From positions 372,001-436,000 of the forward strand of contig NZ_JAKFFS010000004.1 in assembly GCF_021502725.1 (NCBI RefSeq): a stretch of DNA of 64,000 nt. The letters are read 5' to 3'. This document shows positions 37,280 through 45,602 of this stretch, in pieces. How positions within the stretch are numbered: the first letter of the stretch is position 1; each line of letters opens with the position of its first letter. Below the pieces are notes generated by a model. That model was given only the letters and a program-made list of their open reading frames with translations, was not told the origin of the DNA and searched no databases. A program made the translations under genes and the position numbers. The stretch comes from Dyadobacter sp. CY345. GTDB lineage: Bacteria > Bacteroidota > Bacteroidia > Cytophagales > Spirosomataceae.

Positions 37280-38269
37280 TTATAAAGCCCATTTTAAATA
37301 GATAGCTCCCCAGGTAAATCCTCCACCGAAGGCAGCCAATACCAGATTATCTCCTTTTTTCAACTGTGACTCATAGTCCCACAAACATAGTGGAATAGTG
37401 GCCGAAGTTGTATTGCCGTATTTCTGGATATTCAACATCACTTTATCCATACCCACACCCATTCGGTTAGCTGTTGCTTCAATAATTCGTCTGTTCGCCT
37501 GATGCGGAACAAGCCATGCAACATTTTCACTGGAAAGATTATTTTTTTCCATGATCTCAGCTGAAATATCAGCCATATTCTTCACGGCAAATTTAAAAAC
37601 CTGTGAGCCATCCTGAAATACAGAATGCCATTTGTTGTCAATTGTTTCGTGTGTAGGCGGATAACGGCTTCCTCCCGCTTTCTGATGCAGATAAGGATAT
37701 CCAACACCGTCAGAACGAATAATGGAATCTATGATTCCATAACCATCCGTGTCAGGTTCAAGAAGCACAGCTCCCGCTCCATCACCAAAAAGTATACAGG
37801 TTTTTCTATCTGTGTAATCGACTATCGCTGACATTTTATCAGCACCGACCACAATTACTTTTTTATATTTTCCAGTCTCAATAAATTGAGAGCCGATTGT
37901 AAGTGCATAAACAAATCCGGAACATGCAGCCTGGATATCAAAACTTCCAACATTTCTAATGCCTGTCATATCACAGATCAGAGTGGCAGTACCAGGAAAA
38001 ATAAAGTCGGGAGTTGTAGTGGCGCAAATTACTAAATCAATGTCTTCCGGAGACGTATTGGTTTTGGCAAGTAACCCTTTTACAGCCTCAGCGCCCATAT
38101 GTGAGCTTCCTAAACCTTCTCCTTTGAGTATGCGACGTTCCTTAATGCCGGTGCGGCTAACGATCCATTCATCGTTTGTCGCCACCATCGTTTCCAATTC
38201 AGCATTTGTCAGAATATAGTCAGGCACATACCCGTGTATTCCTGTTATAGAGGCTCTTGCGTGGGTCAT
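37280..38269 (-). CDS. fabH: Beta-ketoacyl-ACP synthase III
   Basis: FabH starts fatty acid synthesis by condensing acyl-CoA with malonyl-ACP. The 329-residue thiolase-fold protein shows the Cys nucleophile in [17 protein letters not shown], the His in [20 protein letters not shown] and the Asn in [20 protein letters not shown], plus the N-terminal [14 protein letters not shown] segment ([16 protein letters not shown]). Length is standard. It lies between plsX and efp; a promoter overlaps the plsX end and a palindrome sits in its leader, so it seems to be regulated as its own unit. Confidence 0.95.
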   Translation of the reverse strand: MTHARASITGIHGYVPDYILTNAELETMVATNDEWIVSRTGIKERRILKGEGLGSSHMGAEAVKGLLAKTNTSPEDIDLVICATTTPDFIFPGTATLICDMTGIRNVGSFDIQAACSGFVYALTIGSQFIETGKYKKVIVVGADKMSAIVDYTDRKTCILFGDGAGAVLLEPDTDGYGIIDSIIRSDGVGYPYLHQKAGGSRYPPTHETIDNKWHSVFQDGSQVFKFAVKNMADISAEIMEKNNLSSENVAWLVPHQANRRIIEATANRMGVGMDKVMLNIQKYGNTTSATIPLCLWDYESQLKKGDNLVLAAFGGGFTWGAIYLKWAL

Positions 38270-38286
38270 GGTTAATTTCTAGCATT

Positions 38287-38306
38287 CAAAATTCAAGTGA
38301 ATTTTG
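38287..38306. promoter_or_regulatory. Palindrome in the fabH leader (candidate operator)
   Basis: Arms CAAAATTCA and TGAATTTTG are separated by AG. It lies between the fabH -7 element and start codon, where a repressor or hairpin could act. Confidence 0.45.
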
Positions 38307-38331
38307 GTAAAAAATAGTATCAGAGTTTTCG

Positions 38332-38360
38332 CAAATATAGCTGTATCGATCATATATCAA
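38332..38360 (-). promoter_or_regulatory. Promoter of fabH
   Basis: On the minus strand TTG and TATATTTG are spaced by 18 bases, matching the Bacteroidota consensus. It overlaps the last codons of plsX; the predicted start is about 55 bases before fabH. Confidence 0.55.
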
Positions 38361-39295
38361 TTCAAGGCATTTGCAATATGCAGATAAGCTTTTGATTTGA
38401 CTTGTTTATATGCCCAACCAAGCATGTTCTTAATTGCCAGCGGCGAAGATATACCATGGGCAATCATTACATTACCATTTACTCCGATAATTGAACTTCC
38501 GCCGATCGATTCATAATTTGTCTGATCTATAAAATCATCCTGAATCCCTTTTTGTTTGGCAATTTCATAAAAAGATTCTCCTAACTTAAACAAAACATTC
38601 CCTGTGAAACCATCGGTGACGATCACATCTGCTTTGTTAGTGAAGAGGTCTTTCCCTTCAATATTCCCGATAAAATTGATTTTTTTGTTATCCTTGAGCA
38701 GCGGATAAGTCGCCTGAGCAGTCAATGAACCCTTCTGTTCTTCTTCACCGATATTCATTAATGCTACACGCGGGCGCTCAACCTGGAATGTATGTTGAAC
38801 AAATAGTGAGCCGATTTCTCCAAACTGCGCCAATACTTCAGGCTTACAATCTGCATTGGCACCAATATCCACCATAATGGCATATCCGCCTCCAACCTGC
38901 GGTACATAACCTGCAATGGCTGGTCTTAAAACTCCCTCAATAGCTTTTATGCTAAAAAGAGCACCTACGTGCATCGCTCCGGTGTTACCCGCGCTGCAAA
39001 AGATGTCAATTTCTTTATCTTTCAGAAGCTTGAATCCAATTCCTATGCTTGAATTAGGCTTTTGAGAAAGAGCTTTTGTAGGGTGCTCACCCATCTCAAT
39101 AACATCTTCGGCATGAATAATGTCAACAGCTGATGTCGGAAAGTTATTCTGGTGAAATATCTCCAAAATAGCACTTTCCCGGCCAATTAACACGATTCGG
39201 GCATCCGATGGCAGTTCGGAAGTGGCTTGCATAACCCCTTCAACTATTGCTTGTGGAGCTAAATCTCCCCCCATAGCATCTACCGCAATTTTCAT
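38357..39295 (-). CDS. plsX: Phosphate acyltransferase PlsX
   Basis: PlsX makes acyl-phosphate from acyl-ACP for phospholipid synthesis. The 312-residue protein starts with the diagnostic MKIAVDAMGGDLAPQAIVEG and shows SSIGIGFKLLKDKEIDIFCS, AGNTGAMHVGALFSIKAIEG, RPAIAGYVPQ, MVDIGANADCKPEVLAQFGE and VTDGFTGNVLFKLGESFYEI. Its gene follows rpmF in transcription order, as in many bacteria (rpmF-plsX-fabH), but a strong terminator lies between rpmF and plsX here. ATG start. Confidence 0.96.
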   Translation of the reverse strand: MKIAVDAMGGDLAPQAIVEGVMQATSELPSDARIVLIGRESAILEIFHQNNFPTSAVDIIHAEDVIEMGEHPTKALSQKPNSSIGIGFKLLKDKEIDIFCSAGNTGAMHVGALFSIKAIEGVLRPAIAGYVPQVGGGYAIMVDIGANADCKPEVLAQFGEIGSLFVQHTFQVERPRVALMNIGEEEQKGSLTAQATYPLLKDNKKINFIGNIEGKDLFTNKADVIVTDGFTGNVLFKLGESFYEIAKQKGIQDDFIDQTNYESIGGSSIIGVNGNVMIAHGISSPLAIKNMLGWAYKQVKSKAYLHIANALN

Positions 39296-39363
39296 TTACA
39301 CGCTGTTATTTTGTACTAAAAGTTAGAAATCGAAGGTGTAAATTTAGCAGTTGTGCCTTAGTA

Positions 39364-39406
39364 AAAAAGAATTTCGCAACAACTTTTATAAGGCTGTTGC
39401 GAAATT
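39364..39406 (-). terminator. Terminator between rpmF and plsX
   Basis: AATTTCGCAACA and TGTTGCGAAATT form a perfect 12-bp stem with a 13-base loop, followed on the minus strand by CTTTTTT. Confidence 0.85.
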
Positions 39407-39426
39407 AGCATTCTCATTATCAAAAA

Positions 39427-39621
39427 TTAAACCGTTTTGGCATAATTTTCAACAACAACTTTGCCTCTATAAACCAGATTTCCTTCGTGTACGTGCGCAC
39501 GGTGGAACTGATGGATTTCCCCAGTTGAAGAATCAACTGACAATTGCTTGCCTGTAAGGAAGTCATGTGCTCTGCGTGTATCGCGACGGGTCTTGGAAAT
39601 TTTCCGCTTAGGATGTGCCAT
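39427..39621 (-). CDS. rpmF: 50S ribosomal protein L32
   Basis: A 64-residue basic protein of the large ribosomal subunit, recognised by the start [20 protein letters not shown] and the [20 protein letters not shown] segment. It lacks the four zinc Cys of some L32 forms and so is the Cys-free (C-) type. It follows the DUF177 gene by 61 bases, the universal pairing, and is followed by a strong terminator. Confidence 0.96.
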   Translation of the reverse strand: MAHPKRKISKTRRDTRRAHDFLTGKQLSVDSSTGEIHQFHRAHVHEGNLVYRGKVVVENYAKTV

Positions 39622-39682
39622 GATGCTTTATGTTCTGTATGTTAATATTCGGTTTGAAAAACTTTTATATCGCAGTTCAGAA

Positions 39683-40246
39683 TTACTCCTGATTGCCTTT
39701 TAATTTTTTTAATGCTTCCCAACGTGGGTCAATTTTTTCTTCTGAATCACTGTCCTCTTCGCTCGCCTCTTTATCTTCTGAGGAGTAAACAAGAATCACT
39801 TCATCCTCTTCTGCATCTTCATCACCAGGTCCTTCCTCACGAAGGCTTGGATGTAACTTTTTTACCGGCAGCGAAAGTGCTATAAACTCAAAAACATATT
39901 TTGCAACGTTAATCCGGTTCGTGTTTCGGTTGATGATTTCTATTTCATCGGTCAGCTCTTCATCACGGTCGCCAAATTTTAAAATAATCTGATCATCCGA
40001 AATAATAGGCTCCTCAAACGGTTCCAAAGTACGGTCACAGGTCAATTCCACCGAACCTTCAGTATGAAAATGTAACTGGAGCATTGTTGCAGATTTTTTT
40101 AAAACCACGTGTGTTTTAAATTGGCCGCGTTCAATAAGATCCTGCTCTAATTCTTCAAAAAAAGCGTCTCCCGACTCCATATCATAGTCATACTGTTTGT
40201 CTTCCAAACCGTAAATGTCTATGTTGTATTTACTTAGCTCTTTCAC
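39683..40246 (-). CDS. DUF177 (YceD-like) protein
   Basis: A ~187-residue acidic protein of the DUF177/YceD family, which is nearly always encoded beside rpmF and has been linked to 23S rRNA accumulation in E. coli and plants. Family features are the early beta strands (KYNIDIYGLEDKQYDYDMES), HFHTEGSVELTCDRTLEPFE with its conserved Cys, and a very acidic C-terminus (GPGDEDAEEDEVILVYSSED). The longest frame starts at a TTG at 40258, but the promoter at 40267-40274 would leave almost no leader. The GTG at 40246 (VKELSKYNIDI) fits family starts better. Confidence 0.85.
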   Translation of the reverse strand: MKELSKYNIDIYGLEDKQYDYDMESGDAFFEELEQDLIERGQFKTHVVLKKSATMLQLHFHTEGSVELTCDRTLEPFEEPIISDDQIILKFGDRDEELTDEIEIINRNTNRINVAKYVFEFIALSLPVKKLHPSLREEGPGDEDAEEDEVILVYSSEDKEASEEDSDSEEKIDPRWEALKKLKGNQE

Positions 40247-40266
40247 TATTTCTGTCAAAAGGACTG

Positions 40267-40274
40267 CAAAGGTA
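40267..40274 (-). promoter_or_regulatory. Candidate -7 element for DUF177-rpmF
   Basis: TACCTTTG on the minus strand matches TAnnTTTG. The -33 position is only T-rich, without a clear TTG. Confidence 0.45.
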
Positions 40275-40389
40275 GTGTCTTTTCGTGTTAATAAAAAAAC
40301 TATCTACAATTTTTATTGATTTGAACTGAGGGATTTAACATTGAATATGCTGTTTCCCAATATGTATTGACTTTTTCCTATAATAAGAC

Positions 40390-41022
40390 CTAGATCTTAC
40401 GTGCAGGATTTCCGAAAAATGTACTGTTTGCCGGTACATTTTCCACGACTACTGACCCTGCGCCAATTCTTGCGTTTTTACCGATTTCTATACCGGCAAC
40501 GATGATTGCTCCTGATCCTATAAACACACCATCACCAATCGTCACGCGGTCATTGATCACGGCGCCTGCGCCAACTGTAACATAGTCACCGATCTTTACA
40601 TAGGTTTCTATCACGGATGAAGTTTGGAATAAAGAATGACTTCCCAAAGTGGATAATGGACCGATGACAACGCGTGCTCCAAATAAATTGCCATGACCAA
40701 CGGCAGCCATATCAGAAATTATTGCACTTTCGTGGATCGCGTTAACAGGCATACTTTTAAAACGATCATTTATTCCTTCCGTCAATTGTTTACGAACTGT
40801 GCGCTCGCCAACAGCAACAAAAGTTTCACATTTTTCGCCAATGATATTAATAAAAGCTTCGTCGTCAGTGGCGCCTAGAACACTTACATCGCCGAATTCT
40901 TTTCCATGCAATTCTTTGTTATCGTCCAGGATCCCATAGACAAGCACATTATTTCTTCTAAAAATATCAAGTGCTTGCATTCCTAAAGAACCTGCACCAA
41001 AAATTAAAACCGGATTTTCCAT
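40390..41022 (-). CDS. NeuD/PglD-like acyltransferase (sugar O-acetyltransferase family)
   Basis: A 210-residue protein with an N-terminal Rossmann-like domain (NPVLIFGAGSLGMQALDIFR, VLVYGILDDNKELHG) and a C-terminal left-handed beta-helix of hexapeptide repeats (LFGARVVIGPLSTLGSHSLF, GDYVTVGAGAVINDRVTIGD, GVFIGSGAIIVAGIEIGKNA, ARIGAGSVVVENVPANSTFF). Such enzymes transfer acetyl groups to amino sugars in sialic acid or bacillosamine synthesis. The usual catalytic His seems to correspond to the AIHESAI segment. It stands alone, so the acceptor is unknown. Confidence 0.85.
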   Translation of the reverse strand: MENPVLIFGAGSLGMQALDIFRRNNVLVYGILDDNKELHGKEFGDVSVLGATDDEAFINIIGEKCETFVAVGERTVRKQLTEGINDRFKSMPVNAIHESAIISDMAAVGHGNLFGARVVIGPLSTLGSHSLFQTSSVIETYVKIGDYVTVGAGAVINDRVTIGDGVFIGSGAIIVAGIEIGKNARIGAGSVVVENVPANSTFFGNPARKI

Positions 41023-41181
41023 AATTAAATAAAATCCATCAGGACAAAGTTGGTCCGATGAAAGAGGTAATTGTATTGTTAATGAATCTGGGTGGAATTT
41101 ATTTGTCAGTTGGAGAAACTTGATTTTTCAAACCGACATTTCAAAACGTGCAGAATGTTGTTTTTACAAAAGTACGGATTT

Positions 41182-41841
41182 TTAAAGGAACGTTACACGA
41201 AATACAAACGGGCTTCCATAAGGCGAAATATTATTTCCATAATCATCTATCTGATTATTGTAATTTAGGTTATACAACGCGGTGAAATGTACAGCTCGTA
41301 TAAGGCGGCCACCAGTAGGCTGAGAGTAAGATGCTCCCAACATAGGGGAACCTATCCATTTCCTGGCGTCGTATTTAATAAATGTATCAGCTACAACATT
41401 CATTGATTCATATTCAGCAATAATATTTATCATTGGTACTACTTGATACATCAGAAATCCCTTTCCTCCATAATAGACTGAGTTTACGCCGTAATATTTT
41501 GATTTAAACCACATTAAAGTAGCACCGACACCGCCAACTAATTTCTCAGTAATTTGAGATCCCACCATAGGGGATATATTTATATTTGTATATGTCCCGA
41601 AACTCAAACCAAAACTTCCGCCAAGTCTTATTCTTTCCTTAAACGCAAGATTTTTTAAATCACTTTCAACCTTTTGTTTTTCAATCGGCGCCTTTTCTTC
41701 TACCGGTGGTATTTCGTTTCTGATCGGTCTTTCTTTTTTCACAGTATCCGGGCGGTAATATTCGTCGGTTTGGGCAAATACTACTGATTTAATTGATAGT
41801 GTGATGATAAATAAGCAGGATAGGAGGATTTTCCTTTTCAT
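41182..41841 (-). CDS. Hypothetical outer-membrane beta-barrel-like protein
   Basis: A 219-residue exported protein (signal MKRKILLSCLFIITLSIKSVVFAQ) with a charged linker (KKERPIRNEIPPVEEKAPIE) and then barrel-like strands (RIRLGGSFGLSFGTYTNINI, VGGVGATLMWFKSKYYGVNS, AVHFTALYNLNYNN) ending in PYGSPFVFRVTFL, a typical outer-membrane C-terminus. Such proteins are common in Cytophagales and have no known function. It is divergent from the M61 peptidase gene; the two starts are 110 bases apart. Confidence 0.75.
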   Translation of the reverse strand: MKRKILLSCLFIITLSIKSVVFAQTDEYYRPDTVKKERPIRNEIPPVEEKAPIEKQKVESDLKNLAFKERIRLGGSFGLSFGTYTNINISPMVGSQITEKLVGGVGATLMWFKSKYYGVNSVYYGGKGFLMYQVVPMINIIAEYESMNVVADTFIKYDARKWIGSPMLGASYSQPTGGRLIRAVHFTALYNLNYNNQIDDYGNNISPYGSPFVFRVTFL

Positions 41842-41951
41842 TTCTAATTGGTTTATTTTAATATTGTTAATACTAACGCAAAATTCTTAACTTTTGGTTT
41901 ATTGTTGATTAAGCCCTCATCAATTCTGCCTCATTCACTGCCTGACTACCT

Positions 41952-43424
41952 ATGCATTATCATATTTCTGTAACTGACCCTGCTTCTCACTTCTTAGTAA
42001 TCACCTACACAATTCCTGAAATCACAACGGATCACATTGAAATTCAGTTGCCTGCATGGCGGCCGGGACGATATGAAATTCAAAATTTTGCCAAAAATAT
42101 TCAATTTATTGAAGCAATTTCAATTAATGGTGATAAACTGCCATTACGCAAAATCACGAAGGATCGTTGGGAGGTTACGACAAACAATGAAAAAGAAGTT
42201 CAGATTCGTTATTCTTATTATGCAGCAATCCAAAATGCAGGTAGCAGTTATGTCGATGAGGAGCTATGGTATCTGAATTTCATCAATTTTTGTTTTTATA
42301 CAGAAGGCCGGATTAATGATGAATATTCTATAACACTTGCACTACCCGAAACTTTCGAAATTGCATGTGGATTACCATCGCACGGACGTCATCAATTGGT
42401 GGCTAAGGATTTTTATCAATTGGTAGACAGTCCGTTGCTCGCCTCGGAAACTTTACAAAAATCAGATTATACTGTTCGCGGCGTCCAGTTTCATATCTGG
42501 ATGCATGGCCGTTTGAAACCAAACTGGAAACGTATCCAACGCGATTTCAGAAGATTTTCCAGGGAACAGATTGCGACCATGGGGGAATTTCCGGAGGAAG
42601 ATTATCATTTCCTGAACCTGATCCTGCCTCACGCATTTTACCACGGAGTTGAACATCACAACTCTACCATGATTGTTTTGGGGCCTGATGATGAAGGAGA
42701 AGGATTGTATACTGATTTGCTGGGGGTGAGTTCGCATGAACTTTTTCATGCCTGGAATATCATCAGAATTCGCCCTATCGAACTTTTGCCATACGATTTT
42801 ACCAAAGAAAATTATTTTGAAACTTGTTTTGTGGCAGAAGGCTGCACAACCTATTATGGTGATTTATTTTTAAAACGCGCCGGCGTTTTCAACGACGAAG
42901 CATACGTAAAAGAATTGCAGGTATACATGAAGCGGCATTTTGAAAATAATGGATCGGCCGCGCAATCATTGGCTCAGTCGTCTTTTGATCTTTGGCTGGA
43001 TGGTTATGAGAAAGGAATTCCTCATCGCAAAGTGTCTGTATATCACAAAGGCGCACTGGTTGCGATGATCTTGGACTTATATCTAAGGAAAAAGTCTAAT
43101 CATGAAGTTTCTCTGGACACGGTTATGCAAATTCTTTGGCAGCGTTTTGGCAAGCCTTTCATTGGGTATACCATTCAGGATTATCAGGATATTGTGGAAG
43201 AAGTGGCTGGTGAAAAACTGGATTGGTATTGGAAGGATTGCATTTTTACAAATGAACCATTAGAAGCCAGATTGAATGAAGCACTGAGTTTTGTCGGTTT
43301 GCAGATGACCACGTTCAGTAACGGAAATATTCAGCTAAATGTCCAGGACGATTTTAAGGCGAAAATCCAGCGTGACAAATGGCTTGAAACGCGGCAGGTA
43401 TTGTCTGATGAAGAAGAGGAATAG
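41952..43424 (+). CDS. M61 family metallopeptidase
   Basis: A 490-residue peptidase of the glycyl-aminopeptidase family M61. The zinc site is VSSHELFHAWNIIRIRPIEL (HExxH), and the downstream ligand Glu is in CFVAEGCTTYYGDLFLKRAG. The N-terminal beta domain has the family start HYHISVTDPASHFLVITYTI and LPAWRPGRYEIQNFAKNI. It has no recognisable signal peptide and lacks the C-terminal PDZ domain found in many M61 proteins (~600 residues), so it is a short cytoplasmic form. ATG start. Confidence 0.88.
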   Translation: MHYHISVTDPASHFLVITYTIPEITTDHIEIQLPAWRPGRYEIQNFAKNIQFIEAISINGDKLPLRKITKDRWEVTTNNEKEVQIRYSYYAAIQNAGSSYVDEELWYLNFINFCFYTEGRINDEYSITLALPETFEIACGLPSHGRHQLVAKDFYQLVDSPLLASETLQKSDYTVRGVQFHIWMHGRLKPNWKRIQRDFRRFSREQIATMGEFPEEDYHFLNLILPHAFYHGVEHHNSTMIVLGPDDEGEGLYTDLLGVSSHELFHAWNIIRIRPIELLPYDFTKENYFETCFVAEGCTTYYGDLFLKRAGVFNDEAYVKELQVYMKRHFENNGSAAQSLAQSSFDLWLDGYEKGIPHRKVSVYHKGALVAMILDLYLRKKSNHEVSLDTVMQILWQRFGKPFIGYTIQDYQDIVEEVAGEKLDWYWKDCIFTNEPLEARLNEALSFVGLQMTTFSNGNIQLNVQDDFKAKIQRDKWLETRQVLSDEEEE

Positions 43425-43431
43425 CGTTGGC

Positions 43432-43558
43432 AATCGGCTTTCAGCGGTCGGCTTTCAATTTTTTTGAATATAAACACTTATCAGTTTTAAAAGTGAATTT
43501 GAGTTTATATTGAACCTGATCTTAAAGTACACTGCTGAAAGCTGACAGCCGAAGTCAA
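43432..43558. repeat. Inverted pair of short interspersed repeats between convergent genes
   Basis: TCGGCTTTCAGCGGTCGGCT followed by TTCA at 43434-43458, and TGAAAGCTGACAGCCGA at 43536-43552, are opposite-strand copies of the element seen at 350-380. They could pair into a long stem and act as a bidirectional terminator between the M61 and TIGR01777 genes. Confidence 0.5.
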
Positions 43559-44469
43559 TTTTTTAACACATCTTTCAAAGCATCCAATAAATCCGGGAAC
43601 TGATATTGAAAATCGGTTTCGTCCTGAATGCGCTGATTGATAACATAGTTACTTCCCAATACCACATTTGCCATTTCACCGAAAGTCAGCCTGAGCGCGA
43701 ACGCAGGAACGTTTGGAAGCCACTGGGGTTTATCTAACGCTTTACAAATGAGTTGTGTAAAATATTCGTTTGTGGCAGGAGGCGTCGCGACAGCATTATA
43801 AGCGCCAGTCCAGAAATCGTTTTCCATGCATTGGATATAAAGCGCACAAATATCATCGATATGGATCCAGGAAAGCCACTGTTTTCCAGAACCTAATGGT
43901 GCACCAAACCCAAGTTTTGCTGGTTGTGCCATTTTCGGTACCGCACCACCGTCGTTGCTTAAAACAATTCCAGTCCTCAATTTGACAGTTCTTACACCTA
44001 ACGCAGCAATTTGATCTGCTGCCTTTTCCCATTCAATCGTCACTTCGGACAAAAAATCCTTTCCGGGAGGCGAGTGTTCTGTATGCTGAATATCACCCGT
44101 GTCTTCTCCGTAATAACTACTTCCGGATGCTGAAACAAAGGATTTTGGCCTTATATTTAATTCTTTAAATTTTCTGGCGATTAGCTCGATACTATCTATT
44201 CGGCTGCTGAATATTTCCTGTTTTCGTTCTTCTGTCCAACGCTCATCCGCAACACCAGCACCTGCCAGGTGTATCAGATAATCTGTATTTTCCAGCGCAC
44301 CAGCTTCAATGTAATTCTTTTTTACATCCCACTCATAAACTTTTACCGAAGGAATATTTACTTTTTTTCGGGTAAGAAAAGCGATTTCGTATCCCTTTTG
44401 AAGTAATAAGGCTGTAAGTCTTTTTCCAATTAAACCTGTTCCTCCGGTGATCAATACTTTTTGTGCCAT
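43555..44469 (-). CDS. TIGR01777 family oxidoreductase (atypical SDR epimerase)
   Basis: A 304-residue NAD(P)-binding protein of the SDR39U1/TIGR01777 type. The nucleotide-binding start is KVLITGGTGLIGKRLTALLL; further blocks are DYLIHLAGAGVADERWTEER, FVSASGSSYYGEDTGDIQHT, VRTVKLRTGIVLSNDGGAVP and HIDDICALYIQCMENDFWTG. The SDR Tyr/Lys pair is replaced by the SASGSSYYG arrangement usual for this family. A role in cell division or envelope has been proposed for relatives but the substrate is unknown. It lies 59 bases after the acyltransferase gene on the same strand, so co-transcription is possible. Confidence 0.9.
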   Translation of the reverse strand: MAQKVLITGGTGLIGKRLTALLLQKGYEIAFLTRKKVNIPSVKVYEWDVKKNYIEAGALENTDYLIHLAGAGVADERWTEERKQEIFSSRIDSIELIARKFKELNIRPKSFVSASGSSYYGEDTGDIQHTEHSPPGKDFLSEVTIEWEKAADQIAALGVRTVKLRTGIVLSNDGGAVPKMAQPAKLGFGAPLGSGKQWLSWIHIDDICALYIQCMENDFWTGAYNAVATPPATNEYFTQLICKALDKPQWLPNVPAFALRLTFGEMANVVLGSNYVINQRIQDETDFQYQFPDLLDALKDVLKN

Positions 44470-44528
44470 AAAATGCTGGGATGGGTTACTATTTCAGAAG
44501 ATGGAGATACAAAAATAATGCCGACGTA

Positions 44529-45341
44529 TTATTCTGTAATGGTATTGACTTCTTTCGGTGGCTCCTGCTCAATTGCTTTGGTAACCCTTTCAATCATACT
44601 GTCTATGGATTCGTCGGGCAAAAAGTGCATGGGCGCTTTAAAATGAACAGTCAGCGTAGTATTTCGCTTTTTAAAACGTAATCCTTTTTTATCAAAAGCT
44701 CTTCTAAAACCATTAATAACGACTGGTATTACAATGGGTTGATGTTCTTTGATCAAATGCGCCGTTCCTTTTCTGACCGGAGCAAAAGGTTTTGTAGTGC
44801 CTTGCGGAAAACTAACGACCCATCCGTGTTTCAAGCCCATGCCAATTTTGTCCTGAGCTGAATTGTCCAGCTCCCGTTTTACATTTTCTCCGTTTGCCCG
44901 CCAGGATCTGTCAATGGTAATCGCGCCACCAATACTGAATAATTTTGGCAGGATTCCTTCTTTCATTGTTTCAGAAGCGGCTACATAATAACAGCGGGCT
45001 CTCGGCGAAAAAAGATAAAATGGCGGCGAAATGGTATCCTTGTATCCCCATTTGGTCGCGCAGAAAATATGGTAGAAAGCAATTACGTCGGCGAAGTAAG
45101 TTTGATGATTTGATAAAAATATAACGCCATGATCAGGAAGGTCAACTAATTGTTCGCTGCCTGTAATTTTTATTTTATTAACTGCCGTATAGCGATAATA
45201 GGTAAACCAGCCAATCACGAATATGAAAAAGCGTTTTATGCTCAAAAAATTACCGAAAGGGTCTTTTTCAAACAACCCCAGAAAATCAAACCGTGCTAGC
45301 CAAGGCGGAAGTGCACTGAATATACTTTTTTTGGCATTCAT
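44529..45341 (-). CDS. 1-acyl-sn-glycerol-3-phosphate acyltransferase-like protein
   Basis: A 270-residue LPLAT-superfamily protein, expected to acylate lysophosphatidic acid or a related lipid at the inner membrane. The catalytic HX4D motif is visible in VIFLSNHQTYFADVIAFYHI. The second core motif reads VVSFPQGTTKPFAPVRKGTA; most members have FPEGTR-S there, so Glu is replaced by Gln and Arg by Thr. A hydrophobic N-terminal segment (FFIFVIGWFTYYRY) may anchor it. The Gln change may alter acceptor binding. Starts at the first ATG. Confidence 0.82.
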   Translation of the reverse strand: MNAKKSIFSALPPWLARFDFLGLFEKDPFGNFLSIKRFFIFVIGWFTYYRYTAVNKIKITGSEQLVDLPDHGVIFLSNHQTYFADVIAFYHIFCATKWGYKDTISPPFYLFSPRARCYYVAASETMKEGILPKLFSIGGAITIDRSWRANGENVKRELDNSAQDKIGMGLKHGWVVSFPQGTTKPFAPVRKGTAHLIKEHQPIVIPVVINGFRRAFDKKGLRFKKRNTTLTVHFKAPMHFLPDESIDSMIERVTKAIEQEPPKEVNTITE

Positions 45342-45538
45342 GTAGAAAGTATGGTCAATAATGCGGCTTAAATTAGTTGGCTTGTTGACATCTAAATCAA
45401 TATTATCTGCAAAAATTGTTAACGAAGGTAAGATATAAAGAGATTCTTAAATTAAATAAATAACCGGGCCTGACAGATTGTAACCAAATCAATGTTTTGA
45501 AGTCAAAAACGTATAACAGTAACTATTGGCATGATTCT

Positions 45539-45569
45539 TTGATTACCGTTCAATACTTACCTAATTTTG
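45539..45569 (+). promoter_or_regulatory. Promoter of the M48 peptidase gene
   Basis: TTG at 45539-45541 and TAATTTTG at 45562-45569 are spaced by 20 bases. The predicted start near 45575 leaves a 28-base leader before the ATG at 45603 and rules out the TTG start at 45567. Confidence 0.6.
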
Positions 45570-45602
45570 ATCAGCTTACTAACAAAAAATACCAAAATAA
45601 AT

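Noticed and set aside
45567-45602. TTG start of the M48 lipoprotein
   Set aside because: The promoter -7 element ends at 45569, so this codon would overlap the promoter; ATG 45603 is used.
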